Notes: generated from the sequence alone by a model not told the origin. DNA of 8,155 bases from Candidatus Methylomirabilota bacterium (GCA_028869615.1 JAGWRQ010000088.1:1-8155); one strand, 5' to 3'. Positions 1 to 7,021 are shown, numbered from the stretch's first letter. Translations and numbers: made by a program.

Positions 1-1097
1 GGATAGAAGAGCCGGTCGATACTTCCCCCGACGAGGTAGATGAAAAAGCCGAGACCAAAGACCCCAAAGACGATGGACGGAACGCCGGCCAGGTTATTGA
101 CGGCGATCCTGACCGTACTGACCAACACCCCCTGTTTCGCGTACTCCCGAAGGTAGAATGCGGCCAGCACGCCCAGCGGTGCAACGAGGAGGCTCATGAT
201 CATCACCATCATCACCGTGCCGAAGATGGCGGGGAAGACGCCACCCTCGGTATTCGACTCCCTGGGATCGCCGGAGATGAACTCCCAGAGCCTGGACAGA
301 TACACGCCGCTCTTGGACCACACCCCCATCGAGTTCGGTCGGACGATTCGGACGATCTGCTGAAGCGGTAGCTCCGTTTCCTTGCCGCCCATAGCCGAGA
401 CAAAGAGCTGCTGTCGGGAGGTCCGACGGAGCGTGGCGAGTCTTGCCTCCTGTTCGCGGTACTTGACCGCCCAACCCTCCATCTCCTTGTTCAGCCGTGC
501 TGCCTCTGAACCTCCCTCTTGCCTCAAGAGCGCCAGCTTATTGAGCTTGAGGCGGATCTTCTCCTGGGCGGAGTTAATCGCCCCGATTTCCTTTTTCTCG
601 ATCCGTCTGATCTCCTGAAACGTCGATGTTGCGCCCGGGAGGATGGCCTGAAGAGCGGTCCAGGCCGCCTCAGGTCCGGAAGCTACGGTGCGCTCGCCGT
701 CCCGAACCTCCCTGATAAAGCCGTAGAGATGGCCCCACTCCCGTCGCTCGATGAGGACAGCCTCTGCGGGGACATCGCGGCGAGCGATCATGGCCTCCTC
801 GACCCAGACGAAGTCGGCGCCGTACAGGTCACGATTGCCGACCTTAACCTGAATCCGGTAGCGCGGGGCGGTCCCCGGGGGTGCGTCCGGTTGCGGGATC
901 GGCTCTCGCTGCATCACCTGACCTAATAGCTCATTGCCGTCTGACAGCGTCAAGCGCACAATCGACGACGGCCAGAAAAAGCCCAGCCCGTTGAGCAGCA
1001 CCAGGATGACGAGCCCGGCCACCATGAGAAGGCTGATGGCTAATGCCCCTCCAGTGAGCCAGATAAATGGATCACCGCTCTTCCAGAAGCGCTTCAT
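1..1097 (-). CDS. pstA: Phosphate ABC transporter permease PstA, long form (partial, C-terminus beyond left edge)
   Basis: Inner-membrane permease subunit of the high-affinity phosphate importer, partner of PstC. About 365 residues are visible, read from the ATG at 1097 with no stop before the window edge. Residues about 11-36 form a first membrane helix. A large extracytoplasmic insertion follows, with a charged, heptad-like coiled coil at about 160-225. A second membrane helix lies at about 286-314, then the segment NNLAGVPSIVFGVFGLGFF (about 330-350), which matches the conserved PstA/PstC core motif. The EAA loop that contacts the ATPase is missing because the gene runs off the edge. The start overlaps the pstC stop by four bases (ATGA) and there is only a weak, distant GAGGT, so translation is probably coupled to pstC. 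Short PstA proteins lack the insertion. The long form is known in some proteobacteria, where its job is unclear. Confidence 0.9.
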   Translation of the reverse strand, partial: MKRFWKSGDPFIWLTGGALAISLLMVAGLVILVLLNGLGFFWPSSIVRLTLSDGNELLGQVMQREPIPQPDAPPGTAPRYRIQVKVGNRDLYGADFVWVEEAMIARRDVPAEAVLIERREWGHLYGFIREVRDGERTVASGPEAAWTALQAILPGATSTFQEIRRIEKKEIGAINSAQEKIRLKLNKLALLRQEGGSEAARLNKEMEGWAVKYREQEARLATLRRTSRQQLFVSAMGGKETELPLQQIVRIVRPNSMGVWSKSGVYLSRLWEFISGDPRESNTEGGVFPAIFGTVMMVMIMSLLVAPLGVLAAFYLREYAKQGVLVSTVRIAVNNLAGVPSIVFGVFGLGFFIYLVGGSIDRLFY

Positions 1098-3289
1098 AGT
1101 GAGCGATACCTCTGTCGGAGCTTCAGGCGGACCAGTTCGGCCAGGGTGTTCACGATGAAGGTCATCACGAAGAGCAGGAGGGCTGCCAGAAAGAGAATCC
1201 GAAAGAGCGTCCCGCCCTCAGGCGCCTCGGGGAGTTCCACGGCGATGTTGGCTGAGAGGGCCCGAAAGCCGTTGAAGATGCTCCAATCCATCACCGGCGT
1301 ATTCCCCGTGGCCATCAGGACGATCATCGTTTCGCCCACCGCCCGTCCGAAGCCGATCATGATGGCGGAGAAGATCCCCGGGCTTGCCGTCGGCAAGACG
1401 ACCCTGAGCGCGGTCTGCCACCGGGTGGCGCCAAGCGCGAGGGAGGCGGCCGCAAGGTGTTGAGGCACGTTGGAAAGCGAATCCTCGGCAATGGTAAAGA
1501 TGATCGGGATGACGGCGAAGCCCATGGCGATGCCTACCACCAGGGAGTTTCGTTGGTCATAGGTGAGCCCGAGGACATTTAAGAGCCAGCCTCGATAGTC
1601 GCCTGACAGCAACAGGCGCTCGACCGCCCCACCGAGTTGGAAGGAGATCCAGCCTCCGAGAATTACGATTGGGATAAGCAGGGCGATCTCGGTGCCCGCC
1701 TTGACTCGGCTGCGGACGCCGATGGGAACGAATCGCCAGCACAAGACCGTAGTGAGGATGAGGAGCGTCGTCACGATCGGCATGAGGAAGAGGCCGGGAA
1801 CGATCTTTTCGATGAGGGGCGCAAGCCAAAGGCCTGCCAGGAAGCCCAGGACGACGCTCGGAAGCGCAGCCATAATCTCTACGGTTGGCTTCACGATCCC
1901 CCTGAGCGTCGGGTGCATGAACTGAGAGGTGTACAGGGCGCCCAGGAGCGCCAGCGGGATCGCGAAGAGCAGAGCGTAGAATGTTCCTTTGATCGTCCCG
2001 AAGATGAGCGGGGCGAGGCTGAACTTTGCCTCAAAGTCATCGGTTCCTCCAGTGGACTGCCAGACATAGGCCGGCGCGGGGTACCCCTCGTACCAGACCT
2101 TCCCGAACAGGCTCTCCCAACTGATCTCGGGGTGTGGGTTCTCCACGGTCCAGCGTGAGAGGCCCCCCTTCGCATCAACCGTCATGATACCGTCGGCTTT
2201 GGGAGCAAAGGTGACTGCGCTCAGTCCTTCTTCTCCGGCTTTGAGCGTCAGCAAGGTCTTACCCGTGGTTCCATAGTGGATGCGAACGATGCCGGAGGCG
2301 TCCGCCGTCACAAACCCTTTATCGCGGCGGGACGGGGCGAAGGCGACGATAGGTCCTGTGTGGGCCAGAAAGTCATGGACCTTTGCCAGGCGCTGCCCTT
2401 CGCCATCCGCCTGCACGAGTTGCCAGGAGCTGACGCCGCCCATCGCATCACCCACCACCAGGGTCCGGTCTCCGATCAGGAACCCCATCGTGCTCACGCC
2501 GATCCCTGGTCGGATCGTAGCGGGGACAACGCCGACAACCTTCGGGTCGCTCGAGTTTCTCAGGTCGACCCTGATGACCTGACCGGACGAGGTACCGGCG
2601 AACAGGTTTTCGCCTCGGCCATCGACGAGGATCTGAGTGATCTCCCCCTCGACCGGCAGAGTGAGGCGTTGGCGTGACTCTTCCTTCGTGGATGGACCGA
2701 TCAGGGCCTTCGTCTCTTTGATGGTGACGAGGACGATAGCGTTTGGACCGACGGCAGCCGCTGTCATAGGCCCATTGGGAGTGGAGGCGTAGGCGAGTCG
2801 GGCGAGCGGATGCCGCTCCAGATCGACTGCGATCGGGTTGCCGGTCACCAATTCAGCTTCGACGTGGCGCCTTCCTTCCGGGAAGATGACCGAGAATCTG
2901 ACCTCAGCGGGAATCGCATGCCCATCCGAAAGTCCAAGTGCGAACGGGCCTCTTCCTATGCTTGATGTCCCGACGACCGTGGCGCCGCGCAGTCCCTGCG
3001 GCCGGTTGGATGCCAGCAACGTTCCGTCCTTGGCGGAAACGAACTGCACGCCGGAGGCTGCCACCACGTACACGATCTCGCGGTATTCATCCACTCCGAC
3101 TGCCAGCGGGGCCGAATCGAGGCTCGTAGTGAGCGTTCCCAGCGGCACCGCTGTGGGCTTCCTGAAGAGGGGATAGACCTCAGCGGCAATGACGAATAGG
3201 ATGGCGAGAATAGAAATGATAATCGCCGCTCCCCCGAGCGTGACGACCCCACGGGCGAGACGATCCAGCAGGAGGCGCCGCGCAATCAT
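1094..3289 (-). CDS. pstC: Phosphate ABC transporter permease PstC with N-terminal propeller-like periplasmic domain
   Basis: Inner-membrane permease of the Pst phosphate importer, 731 residues, more than twice the length of a compact PstC (about 300). Residues about 14-38 are a membrane helix. Residues about 45-385 form a beta-rich region with WD40/PQQ-like repeats; two clear units read GPIVAFAPSRRDKGFVTADA and GLSAVTFAPKADGIMTVDA. The permease core follows from about 425, with several membrane helices, the segment EIMAALPSVVLGFLAGLW, an EAA loop around 600-640 (LAAASLALGATRWQTALRVV) and the motif GRAVGETMIVLMATGN typical of PstC. The start ATG at 3289 shares one base with the pstS stop (TAATG), with AAGG a few bases upstream, so translation is coupled to pstS. 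The long form is known in other bacteria. The role of the propeller part is not established; sensing or docking of PstS would be an inference. Confidence 0.93.
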   Translation of the reverse strand: MIARRLLLDRLARGVVTLGGAAIIISILAILFVIAAEVYPLFRKPTAVPLGTLTTSLDSAPLAVGVDEYREIVYVVAASGVQFVSAKDGTLLASNRPQGLRGATVVGTSSIGRGPFALGLSDGHAIPAEVRFSVIFPEGRRHVEAELVTGNPIAVDLERHPLARLAYASTPNGPMTAAAVGPNAIVLVTIKETKALIGPSTKEESRQRLTLPVEGEITQILVDGRGENLFAGTSSGQVIRVDLRNSSDPKVVGVVPATIRPGIGVSTMGFLIGDRTLVVGDAMGGVSSWQLVQADGEGQRLAKVHDFLAHTGPIVAFAPSRRDKGFVTADASGIVRIHYGTTGKTLLTLKAGEEGLSAVTFAPKADGIMTVDAKGGLSRWTVENPHPEISWESLFGKVWYEGYPAPAYVWQSTGGTDDFEAKFSLAPLIFGTIKGTFYALLFAIPLALLGALYTSQFMHPTLRGIVKPTVEIMAALPSVVLGFLAGLWLAPLIEKIVPGLFLMPIVTTLLILTTVLCWRFVPIGVRSRVKAGTEIALLIPIVILGGWISFQLGGAVERLLLSGDYRGWLLNVLGLTYDQRNSLVVGIAMGFAVIPIIFTIAEDSLSNVPQHLAAASLALGATRWQTALRVVLPTASPGIFSAIMIGFGRAVGETMIVLMATGNTPVMDWSIFNGFRALSANIAVELPEAPEGGTLFRILFLAALLLFVMTFIVNTLAELVRLKLRQRYRSL

Positions 3290-4302
3290 TAGAGCGCCTT
3301 GCTCAGCTCTTCCTTGGCAACGGAGTTCGGGATCGGAAAGAATCCGTCCTTGATCACGACCTCCTGCCCTTCCTTCGAGAGCACAAGCCCAACGAACTCT
3401 CTGGTGAGGGGGTCAAGGCGCTTACCAGGGGCCTTATTGACGTAGATGAACAGAAACCGTGACAGTGGGTACTTCCCGGAATACGCATTGGTCGCGACGG
3501 CCTCGACACACGTGCCGCCTTCTTTCTCGGCCAGCGGAACCGCGCGTACGTCAGACGTGGTGTAGCCGATGCCGCTATAGCCGATGGCGTACCGGTCAAC
3601 GGCTACCCCTTGGACCACCGAGGCCGAGCCGGGCTGTTCCTTCAACTCATCCTTGTAGTCGCCGTTCTTCAGTGCGTGTTCCTTGAAGAACCCGTAAGTT
3701 CCGGAAGCCGAATTTCGACCGAACAGACTGATCGGGCGATTGGCCCAGTCGCCGGTCAAGCCGAGCTGCCCCCAGGTCTTGATGTCTTTCTTGTGGCCGT
3801 AGCGCCTGGACTTGGAAAAGATAGCATCCACTTGTTCAATGGTCAGACACTTAATCGGGTTGTCCTTATTCACAAATACGGCCAGGGCGTCTACGGCGGT
3901 GCGGAGCCCGGTCGGCTTATAGCCGAACTTCTTTTCAAAGGCGTCGGTCTCGGTGCCCTTCATGGGTCGGGACATGGGACCGAGTTGAGCGGTACCGGAG
4001 ATCAGCGCCGGCGGAGCCGTGGAGGAGCCTTTTCCTTCGATCTGGATCTTCACATTGGGGTAAAACTTGTTGAGTGTTTCGGCCCACAGCGTCATGAGAT
4101 TGTTCAAGGTGTCCGATCCGACGCTCGAAAGATTGCCCGAGACGCCGCTGACCGCTTTGTAGTGTGGGAGTGCCGGGTCTACCTTGAGGACATCGGCAAT
4201 ACCGACTGTAGACCATAGCAAGATAGCACCCATTGTCGTCCAAAGCAGAACTGAAAAAGTACACGTATTTCCTCTCCGCTTGCCGCCCTTCTGTCTGAGC
4301 AT
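3289..4302 (-). CDS. pstS: Periplasmic phosphate-binding protein PstS
   Basis: Substrate-binding protein that captures inorganic phosphate in the periplasm and delivers it to PstC/PstA. It has 337 residues, normal for the family. A signal peptide covers about residues 1-36: a basic n-region (KGGKRRG), a hydrophobic core, and likely cleavage after GIA before DVLKVD. There is no lipobox cysteine, so the protein should be soluble. Phosphate-contact motifs of the PBP fold are visible: GSDT (62-65), SRPMKG (111-116) and [12 protein letters not shown] (195-206), the last matching the family's R-x-S-x-SGT signature. [10 protein letters not shown] is another conserved PstS stretch. Two cysteines (C152 and one in GGTCVEAV) could form a disulfide. 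The ATG at 4302 is chosen because a full AAGGAGGT lies five bases upstream. It is the first gene of the coupled pstS-pstC-pstA run and follows the phosphate porin gene. Confidence 0.95.
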   Translation of the reverse strand: MLRQKGGKRRGNTCTFSVLLWTTMGAILLWSTVGIADVLKVDPALPHYKAVSGVSGNLSSVGSDTLNNLMTLWAETLNKFYPNVKIQIEGKGSSTAPPALISGTAQLGPMSRPMKGTETDAFEKKFGYKPTGLRTAVDALAVFVNKDNPIKCLTIEQVDAIFSKSRRYGHKKDIKTWGQLGLTGDWANRPISLFGRNSASGTYGFFKEHALKNGDYKDELKEQPGSASVVQGVAVDRYAIGYSGIGYTTSDVRAVPLAEKEGGTCVEAVATNAYSGKYPLSRFLFIYVNKAPGKRLDPLTREFVGLVLSKEGQEVVIKDGFFPIPNSVAKEELSKAL

Positions 4303-4307
4303 GATTG

Positions 4308-4315
4308 ACCTCCTT
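4308..4315 (-). promoter_or_regulatory. Strong ribosome binding site of pstS
   Basis: On the minus strand the sequence is AAGGAGGT, an eight-base match to the anti-Shine-Dalgarno, five bases before the ATG at 4302. It fixes the pstS start and suggests high translation, as expected for an abundant binding protein. Confidence 0.85.
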
Positions 4316-4333
4316 GTTACGGATGTATTACAT
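4316..4333 (-). promoter_or_regulatory. Possible Pho-box-like site immediately before the pstS ribosome binding site
   Basis: On the minus strand ATGTAATACATCCGTAAC has two TGTAA/CGTAA half-sites 11 bp apart and matches about 12 of 18 positions of the E. coli PhoB box. A further TGTCA half-site lies upstream but at 12-bp spacing. The geometry is poor: the site ends only 14 bases before the start codon, leaving no room for a -10 element and leader downstream. It may be chance, or part of a promoter whose -10 lies inside it (TAATAC). Confidence 0.25.
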
Positions 4334-4362
4334 GTATGCTGACATGCGTTACCCCAGATTGA

Positions 4363-4421
4363 CTCATCGCCGTCCCGTTCCCGAGCGAGGGAGGACTCCC
4401 CGGATCAGAGACGGCGATGAG
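4363..4421. repeat. 12-bp perfect inverted repeat in the porin-pstS intergenic region
   Basis: CTCATCGCCGTC at 4363-4374 is the exact reverse complement of 4410-4421, with a 35-base loop. No T run follows on either strand, so it is not a classical terminator. In an mRNA reading into pstS it would form a stable stem about 60 bases before the start codon. It could stabilise or separate the mRNA, or act as an operator. The 213-base gap holds only this, the hairpin at 4495-4517 and the weak Pho-like site. Confidence 0.6.
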
Positions 4422-4494
4422 CATCCAGGGCGACGTACACAGTTTGCTCAAGTACGCCGAGTTACCGCGAAACTACAGCGCTCGTCGCAAGTGA

Positions 4495-4517
4495 AACCGG
4501 CCATTACTTGGCCGGTT
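4495..4517 (-). terminator. Terminator-like hairpin at the end of the porin gene
   Basis: AACCGGCC at 4495-4502 pairs perfectly with GGCCGGTT at 4510-4517 across a seven-base loop. On the minus strand it starts within the porin stop codon (TAA at 4518-4516), and the 3' arm runs into GGTTTCACTT, a poor U tract. It may attenuate rather than end transcription, making the porin and pst parts partly separate units, or it may protect the 3' end of the porin mRNA. Confidence 0.5.
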
Positions 4518-6027
4518 AGAACAGCAGTTGCACCTCGGCGATCCCCTCATGGACGAGCTCGCCTCGCTCGTTATTGCTGACCCCAATGACATTCTTATGC
4601 GGCCGGACGTCGGTCAAGATGTAGTTCGCCCGCAGCCGGACGCTGGGGTTGACATACCAGTTCAGACCGAGGGTACCGGACCGCATCTCCAACGGGTGCT
4701 CGCCGGCGTCCGAAGTAGGCGCATTAAATGCGCCAGTGCGGTCATCGACCCGCATGTGCTCGTAGCGGCCGATGGCCTGCAGGCCCCCGCGCTTGTTGCC
4801 GAACACCCAGTAGCCGATTGTCCCGTATCCGCCCTGCATGATGAGGTTATCGAGCGCCGCGCCGCCGGCGCCCAATTTGTCACGCTCCTGGGTGGCGTAG
4901 GCGTACTCACCCTTGATCATAAACGGATAGAAGTCCCACACGATATCGCCGCCGCCGGTGATCCGTTCTCCGTTGATCCGGAAACCATCCGCCGACCCGC
5001 CAAGGCTACCGGCCAATTTCCATCCGGTTGCCTGGACCGGATTGAAGCTGTAAAACGAGGTCCCACTGATGGGCGCCGTGACACCGTTCGCATCGGTCGC
5101 GCCCTTTCCATTCACGATCCTGAAGGTGCGGCGATCGGCATTCAAGCCGACGGTGAGATTGCCCCAGGGCATCGGGGGTGCAAAGGTTAATCGCCCGGCG
5201 AACGCTTTATCGCCGTCATTGTCGATGCCGCCTGGGCACTGGTCGATTCGGCCGCAGCCGTTATAGATCGAGACCCCATAGTACACGGGGATCTCAGCGA
5301 ACAGGGGGAGTTTCCAGTTCCCCTCAATCGTGACGCCAAGTTGCTGCTCCGGGGATAGCGCTCTGGAAATGACCGCCCGCTCGGCGAAGTCCAGATCCGA
5401 AGAGGAGGTGAGCATCTCGAGACCGAATCGTGGCTTGTGTTGCCCTACGATCATCTTTGCCCACGGAGCATACGTATAACTGAGCCAGCCCTCTTCGAGG
5501 CGCGCACTGCCTGTGATATCCGGTTGGATGTGGAAGTTAAAGTCGTTGAAGATCTGGCCGGTCACGAGCAACCGAACGCGGCGCTCCTTGAAGGTGCTCG
5601 GATTGTGTCGACCACGCGCCGTTGTGATCTGTGCCGGTGTCAAGCTGGGGTTGTCGCCCGCCTGGAACGACCCCTCCACTTGAGCCCACGTCTGGAGGTA
5701 CCCGCCCAGGTTCAGTTTGAACTGGCCATCGGCCGATTTCAGGTAAAACCCCTTTCCGGGCTCATACCCGGTGAGCAGGGACGAGGCCGCGGCCTCGGCG
5801 GCCTTCTTCTCCACCTCCATCACGCGCCGGTCCGTCTCTGCCTGTTGCGTGGAGCGCTCCTGCCGTAGCCGCTGCATCTCCTGCTGCAACTGCTGGAGTG
5901 ATTTCTGCTGGGCCTCGAAGGCCTGCTCCAGATCTGTGAGCTTGTCGGCCCACGCCCCGGCCGGCGTGAGAAGCAGGCAGCAAGCTACCGCGATTCCCTG
6001 AACCAACCTCTCTCTCAGACCCATCAT
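4516..6027 (-). CDS. OprO/OprP-family phosphate-selective outer-membrane porin
   Basis: Outer-membrane beta-barrel that admits phosphate or polyphosphate into the periplasm, upstream of PstS. It has 503 residues. Residues 1-27 are a signal peptide with likely cleavage after AWA. Residues about 28-80 form a Gln/Glu-rich coiled coil (EAQQKSLQQLQQEMQRL and onward), probably for trimerisation or periplasmic contacts. The barrel begins near GFYLKSADGQFKLNLGGYLQ, the typical opening of the phosphate-selective porin family. Alternating strands continue to a C-terminal ...AEVQLLF, whose terminal Phe is the usual barrel-assembly signal. Two ATG codons lie in tandem at 6027 and 6024. The purine-rich AAGGGGG upstream is better spaced (five bases) for the second, so the real protein may be one residue shorter. 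It lies 62 bases after the 72-residue gene and upstream of pstS. Anion choice cannot be read from sequence; Lys/Arg constriction residues would need alignment to OprP. Confidence 0.9.
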   Translation of the reverse strand: MMGLRERLVQGIAVACCLLLTPAGAWADKLTDLEQAFEAQQKSLQQLQQEMQRLRQERSTQQAETDRRVMEVEKKAAEAAASSLLTGYEPGKGFYLKSADGQFKLNLGGYLQTWAQVEGSFQAGDNPSLTPAQITTARGRHNPSTFKERRVRLLVTGQIFNDFNFHIQPDITGSARLEEGWLSYTYAPWAKMIVGQHKPRFGLEMLTSSSDLDFAERAVISRALSPEQQLGVTIEGNWKLPLFAEIPVYYGVSIYNGCGRIDQCPGGIDNDGDKAFAGRLTFAPPMPWGNLTVGLNADRRTFRIVNGKGATDANGVTAPISGTSFYSFNPVQATGWKLAGSLGGSADGFRINGERITGGGDIVWDFYPFMIKGEYAYATQERDKLGAGGAALDNLIMQGGYGTIGYWVFGNKRGGLQAIGRYEHMRVDDRTGAFNAPTSDAGEHPLEMRSGTLGLNWYVNPSVRLRANYILTDVRPHKNVIGVSNNERGELVHEGIAEVQLLF

Positions 6028-6089
6028 CTCCCCCTTTCAGTATTAGTGAGTTGGTTTGCGCGCGACCGCTGATGCTAGGACTCCTGCCG

Positions 6090-6308
6090 TCAGGCCGCCT
6101 GTCGTTGCCTGCCCGTTCGGCGAATGCTGATGCGCAGCGCCTGTTCTTCCCGGTCGTACGAGATGCGTTCGATGGTCCCATCGATGGGGCTCAGCACAAA
6201 TTGATCATCGAAATATGGAGAGAGGCCCAACAGGTAGCCCCTCTTTACCTCGCTCTTTGCGATCAGCCGGTTGTAAGAACTCGCATCAACCTTCAATGTA
6301 ATCAGCAT
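6090..6308 (-). CDS. Small barrel-sandwich-like protein at the head of the phosphate locus (function unknown)
   Basis: A 72-residue protein that I cannot assign to a named gene. The start is set at the ATG at 6308 because AAGGAGG lies five bases upstream; an ATG 12 codons earlier (6344) would have that ribosome site inside the coding sequence. No signal peptide, membrane helix or cysteine is visible. The pattern EVKRGYLLGLSPYFDDQFVL, then SPIDGTIERISYD and ALRISI, resembles the half-motifs of barrel-sandwich (biotinyl/lipoyl-like) domains, where a P-x-x-G-x-I turn joins two strands, as in NqrA/RnfC N-terminal regions. The modified lysine motif of biotin or lipoyl carriers is absent, so a binding or scaffold role is more likely than a swinging arm. 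The C-terminus is basic (RRTGRQRQAA). It is probably co-transcribed with the porin, and the Pho-like array sits directly upstream, hinting at a phosphate-starvation role. That role is inference. Confidence 0.7.
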   Translation of the reverse strand: MLITLKVDASSYNRLIAKSEVKRGYLLGLSPYFDDQFVLSPIDGTIERISYDREEQALRISIRRTGRQRQAA

Positions 6309-6313
6309 TTCAT

Positions 6314-6321
6314 CCTCCTTT
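6314..6321 (-). promoter_or_regulatory. Ribosome binding site that decides the start of the 72-residue gene
   Basis: Minus strand AAAGGAGG lies five bases before the ATG at 6308. It favours this start over the ATG at 6344, which has no comparable site. Confidence 0.8.
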
Positions 6322-6342
6322 TTGACTCGTATCTTCACCGTC

Positions 6343-6375
6343 ATCTGTTACAACCATATGACGGCTGGGTGACGC
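6343..6375 (-). promoter_or_regulatory. Predicted PhoB binding array (three tandem 11-bp half-sites)
   Basis: Reading the minus strand, three contiguous 11-base units line up: GCGTCACCCAG (6375-6365), CCGTCATATGG (6364-6354) and TTGTAACAGAT (6353-6343). Each carries the xxGTCA/xxGTAA core of a PhoB half-site at exact helical spacing. The last two together, CCGTCATATGGTTGTAAC, match about 14 of 18 bases of the E. coli phoA Pho box. A weak -10-like GAAGAT lies about 10 bases downstream, as in Pho promoters, leaving a short leader before the ATG at 6308. This suggests PhoB/PhoR-type control of the small gene, the porin and perhaps the whole pst run. No phoB/phoR is visible here. Confidence 0.55.
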
Positions 6376-6712
6376 CGGAGTAAATTTAGGGTCTCGCGCT
6401 TAGCCGATGCGTTCCTGGGTCTGGCAGGCTTCCGTCACTCTCCCGCCTCTCGGAGCGACCCTTTCGGTCCGAGCCGGGCGGCAGCCTTCGGACATTCCCT
6501 CGCCGGTTCGGTCAGTTTCCGCGTTCCTTCCCGGCAGCGACTCGGTGGGTCCCCGCTCCTTCGGCGAAGCCTGTACTGAGCTTCGTCGAAGTATCCGTTC
6601 CGGCCCCTACCATCCCCACACGGTTGCTGGAAGAGCCTCAAATGGAAGAATTTTTACACGAATGCAACAATACGGTAATCCTCGTGTAATTATAGCCTGT
6701 TTTACTGGGGTC
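6376..6712. other. Gene-free divergent region between the phosphate locus and the zinc-ribbon gene
   Basis: An open frame continues upstream through this stretch from the zinc-ribbon gene (from 6407), but its predicted residues are compositionally random-looking and match no domain, and no ribosome site supports a start there. The first 250 bases are C- and T-rich and contain short hairpins, including CTCGGA/TCCGAG around 6450-6475 and the REP-like pair at 6559-6591. The last 90 bases are clearly AT-richer. TTTACA (6653-6658) and TAATTATAG (6687-6695) are possible promoter elements for the plus-strand genes but do not form a well-spaced pair. No RNA gene is recognised. Confidence 0.5.
6559..6591. 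repeat. REP-like paired short palindromes
   Basis: CTTCGGCGAAG (6559-6569) and CTTCGTCGAAG (6581-6591) are each self-complementary around one central base and are near-exact inverted copies of each other, separated by CCTGTACTGAG. The block resembles the short extragenic palindromes containing a TACTGAGCTT-TCGAAG core that recur in many bacterial genomes. Only one copy is in this window, so repetition across the genome is inferred. Confidence 0.45.
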
Positions 6713-7006
6713 ATGAGGCTAGCCTGTCCAGAAGGGGAAACAGAGAAACATAGGCGCGAGGTGGCGTGTCCGTCATGCAACTCAGAAGCAGTATACAGAT
6801 ATGGACGGGCATGGACCCAAAAACAGCGGTTCCGATGTCTGATGTGCGGCAGACAGTTCACGCTTGGCAATCGAAAGACCGCGCCCGCCAAGAGACCTCT
6901 CTGCGGCAGGTGCGGCAGGCCGATGCATATCTATAAAAGAGAAGGAAACGTCATCAGATTCAGGTGCTCCGGTTATCCGGGCTGCCGGGGCTTTCAGAAA
7001 CAGTGA
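6713..7006 (+). CDS. Small protein with two zinc ribbons (InsA-like plus topoisomerase-like)
   Basis: A predicted 97-residue nucleic-acid-binding protein; no specific name can be given. The first ribbon, C19-P-S-C22 ... C42-L-M-C45-GRQF, matches the zinc ribbon at the N-terminus of IS1-type InsA and related transposases (CPxC, then a QRFRC stretch and CxxCGRQF). The second, C64-G-R-C67 ... C85-S-G-Y-P-G-C91, matches the C-terminal zinc finger of type IA topoisomerases. No catalytic transposase or topoisomerase domain follows. The ATG at 6713 is the best conventional start but has only GGGG nearby; ATG 6662 or GTG 6761 are possible, and the ribbons are intact in all cases. It ends with TGA at 7004-7006, 15 bases before the HMA gene and in the same frame, so the two are probably co-transcribed. 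The local base composition is more AT-rich than its neighbours, which may indicate transfer. It could be a domesticated transposase fragment or a small DNA-binding regulator. Confidence 0.65.
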   Translation: MRLACPEGETEKHRREVACPSCNSEAVYRYGRAWTQKQRFRCLMCGRQFTLGNRKTAPAKRPLCGRCGRPMHIYKREGNVIRFRCSGYPGCRGFQKQ

Positions 7007-7009
7007 ACG

Positions 7010-7015
7010 AGGAGG
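7010..7015 (+). promoter_or_regulatory. Ribosome binding site pointing to an ATC start codon
   Basis: AGGAGG, a full Shine-Dalgarno core, is followed after six bases by ATC AGC TAC, exactly where an ATG would be expected for the HMA-domain gene. The overlapping GTG at 7015 is followed at once by TGA and cannot serve. Confidence 0.7.
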
Positions 7016-7021
7016 TGTGAC

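Noticed and set aside
3610..4218. Plus-strand open frame of 202 residues antisense to pstS
   Set aside because: It is a reverse-frame shadow of a clearly coding gene, with no ribosome site or recognisable protein pattern.
4195..4302. Twin-arginine or lipoprotein signal on PstS
   Set aside because: KRRGNTC lacks the rest of the Tat consensus and no lipobox cysteine is near the end of the hydrophobic core; a standard Sec signal fits better.
4528..5190. Plus-strand open frame of 220 residues antisense to the porin
   Set aside because: The porin frame has a signal peptide, barrel pattern and terminal Phe; the antisense frame has none of these and is explained by GC-rich codon bias.
6407..6712. 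N-terminal extension of the zinc-ribbon frame starting at 6407 (about 100 extra residues)
   Set aside because: The residues are rich in Ser, Pro, Arg and Gly with no domain pattern, the stretch contains the REP-like palindromes, and there is no ribosome site near 6407.
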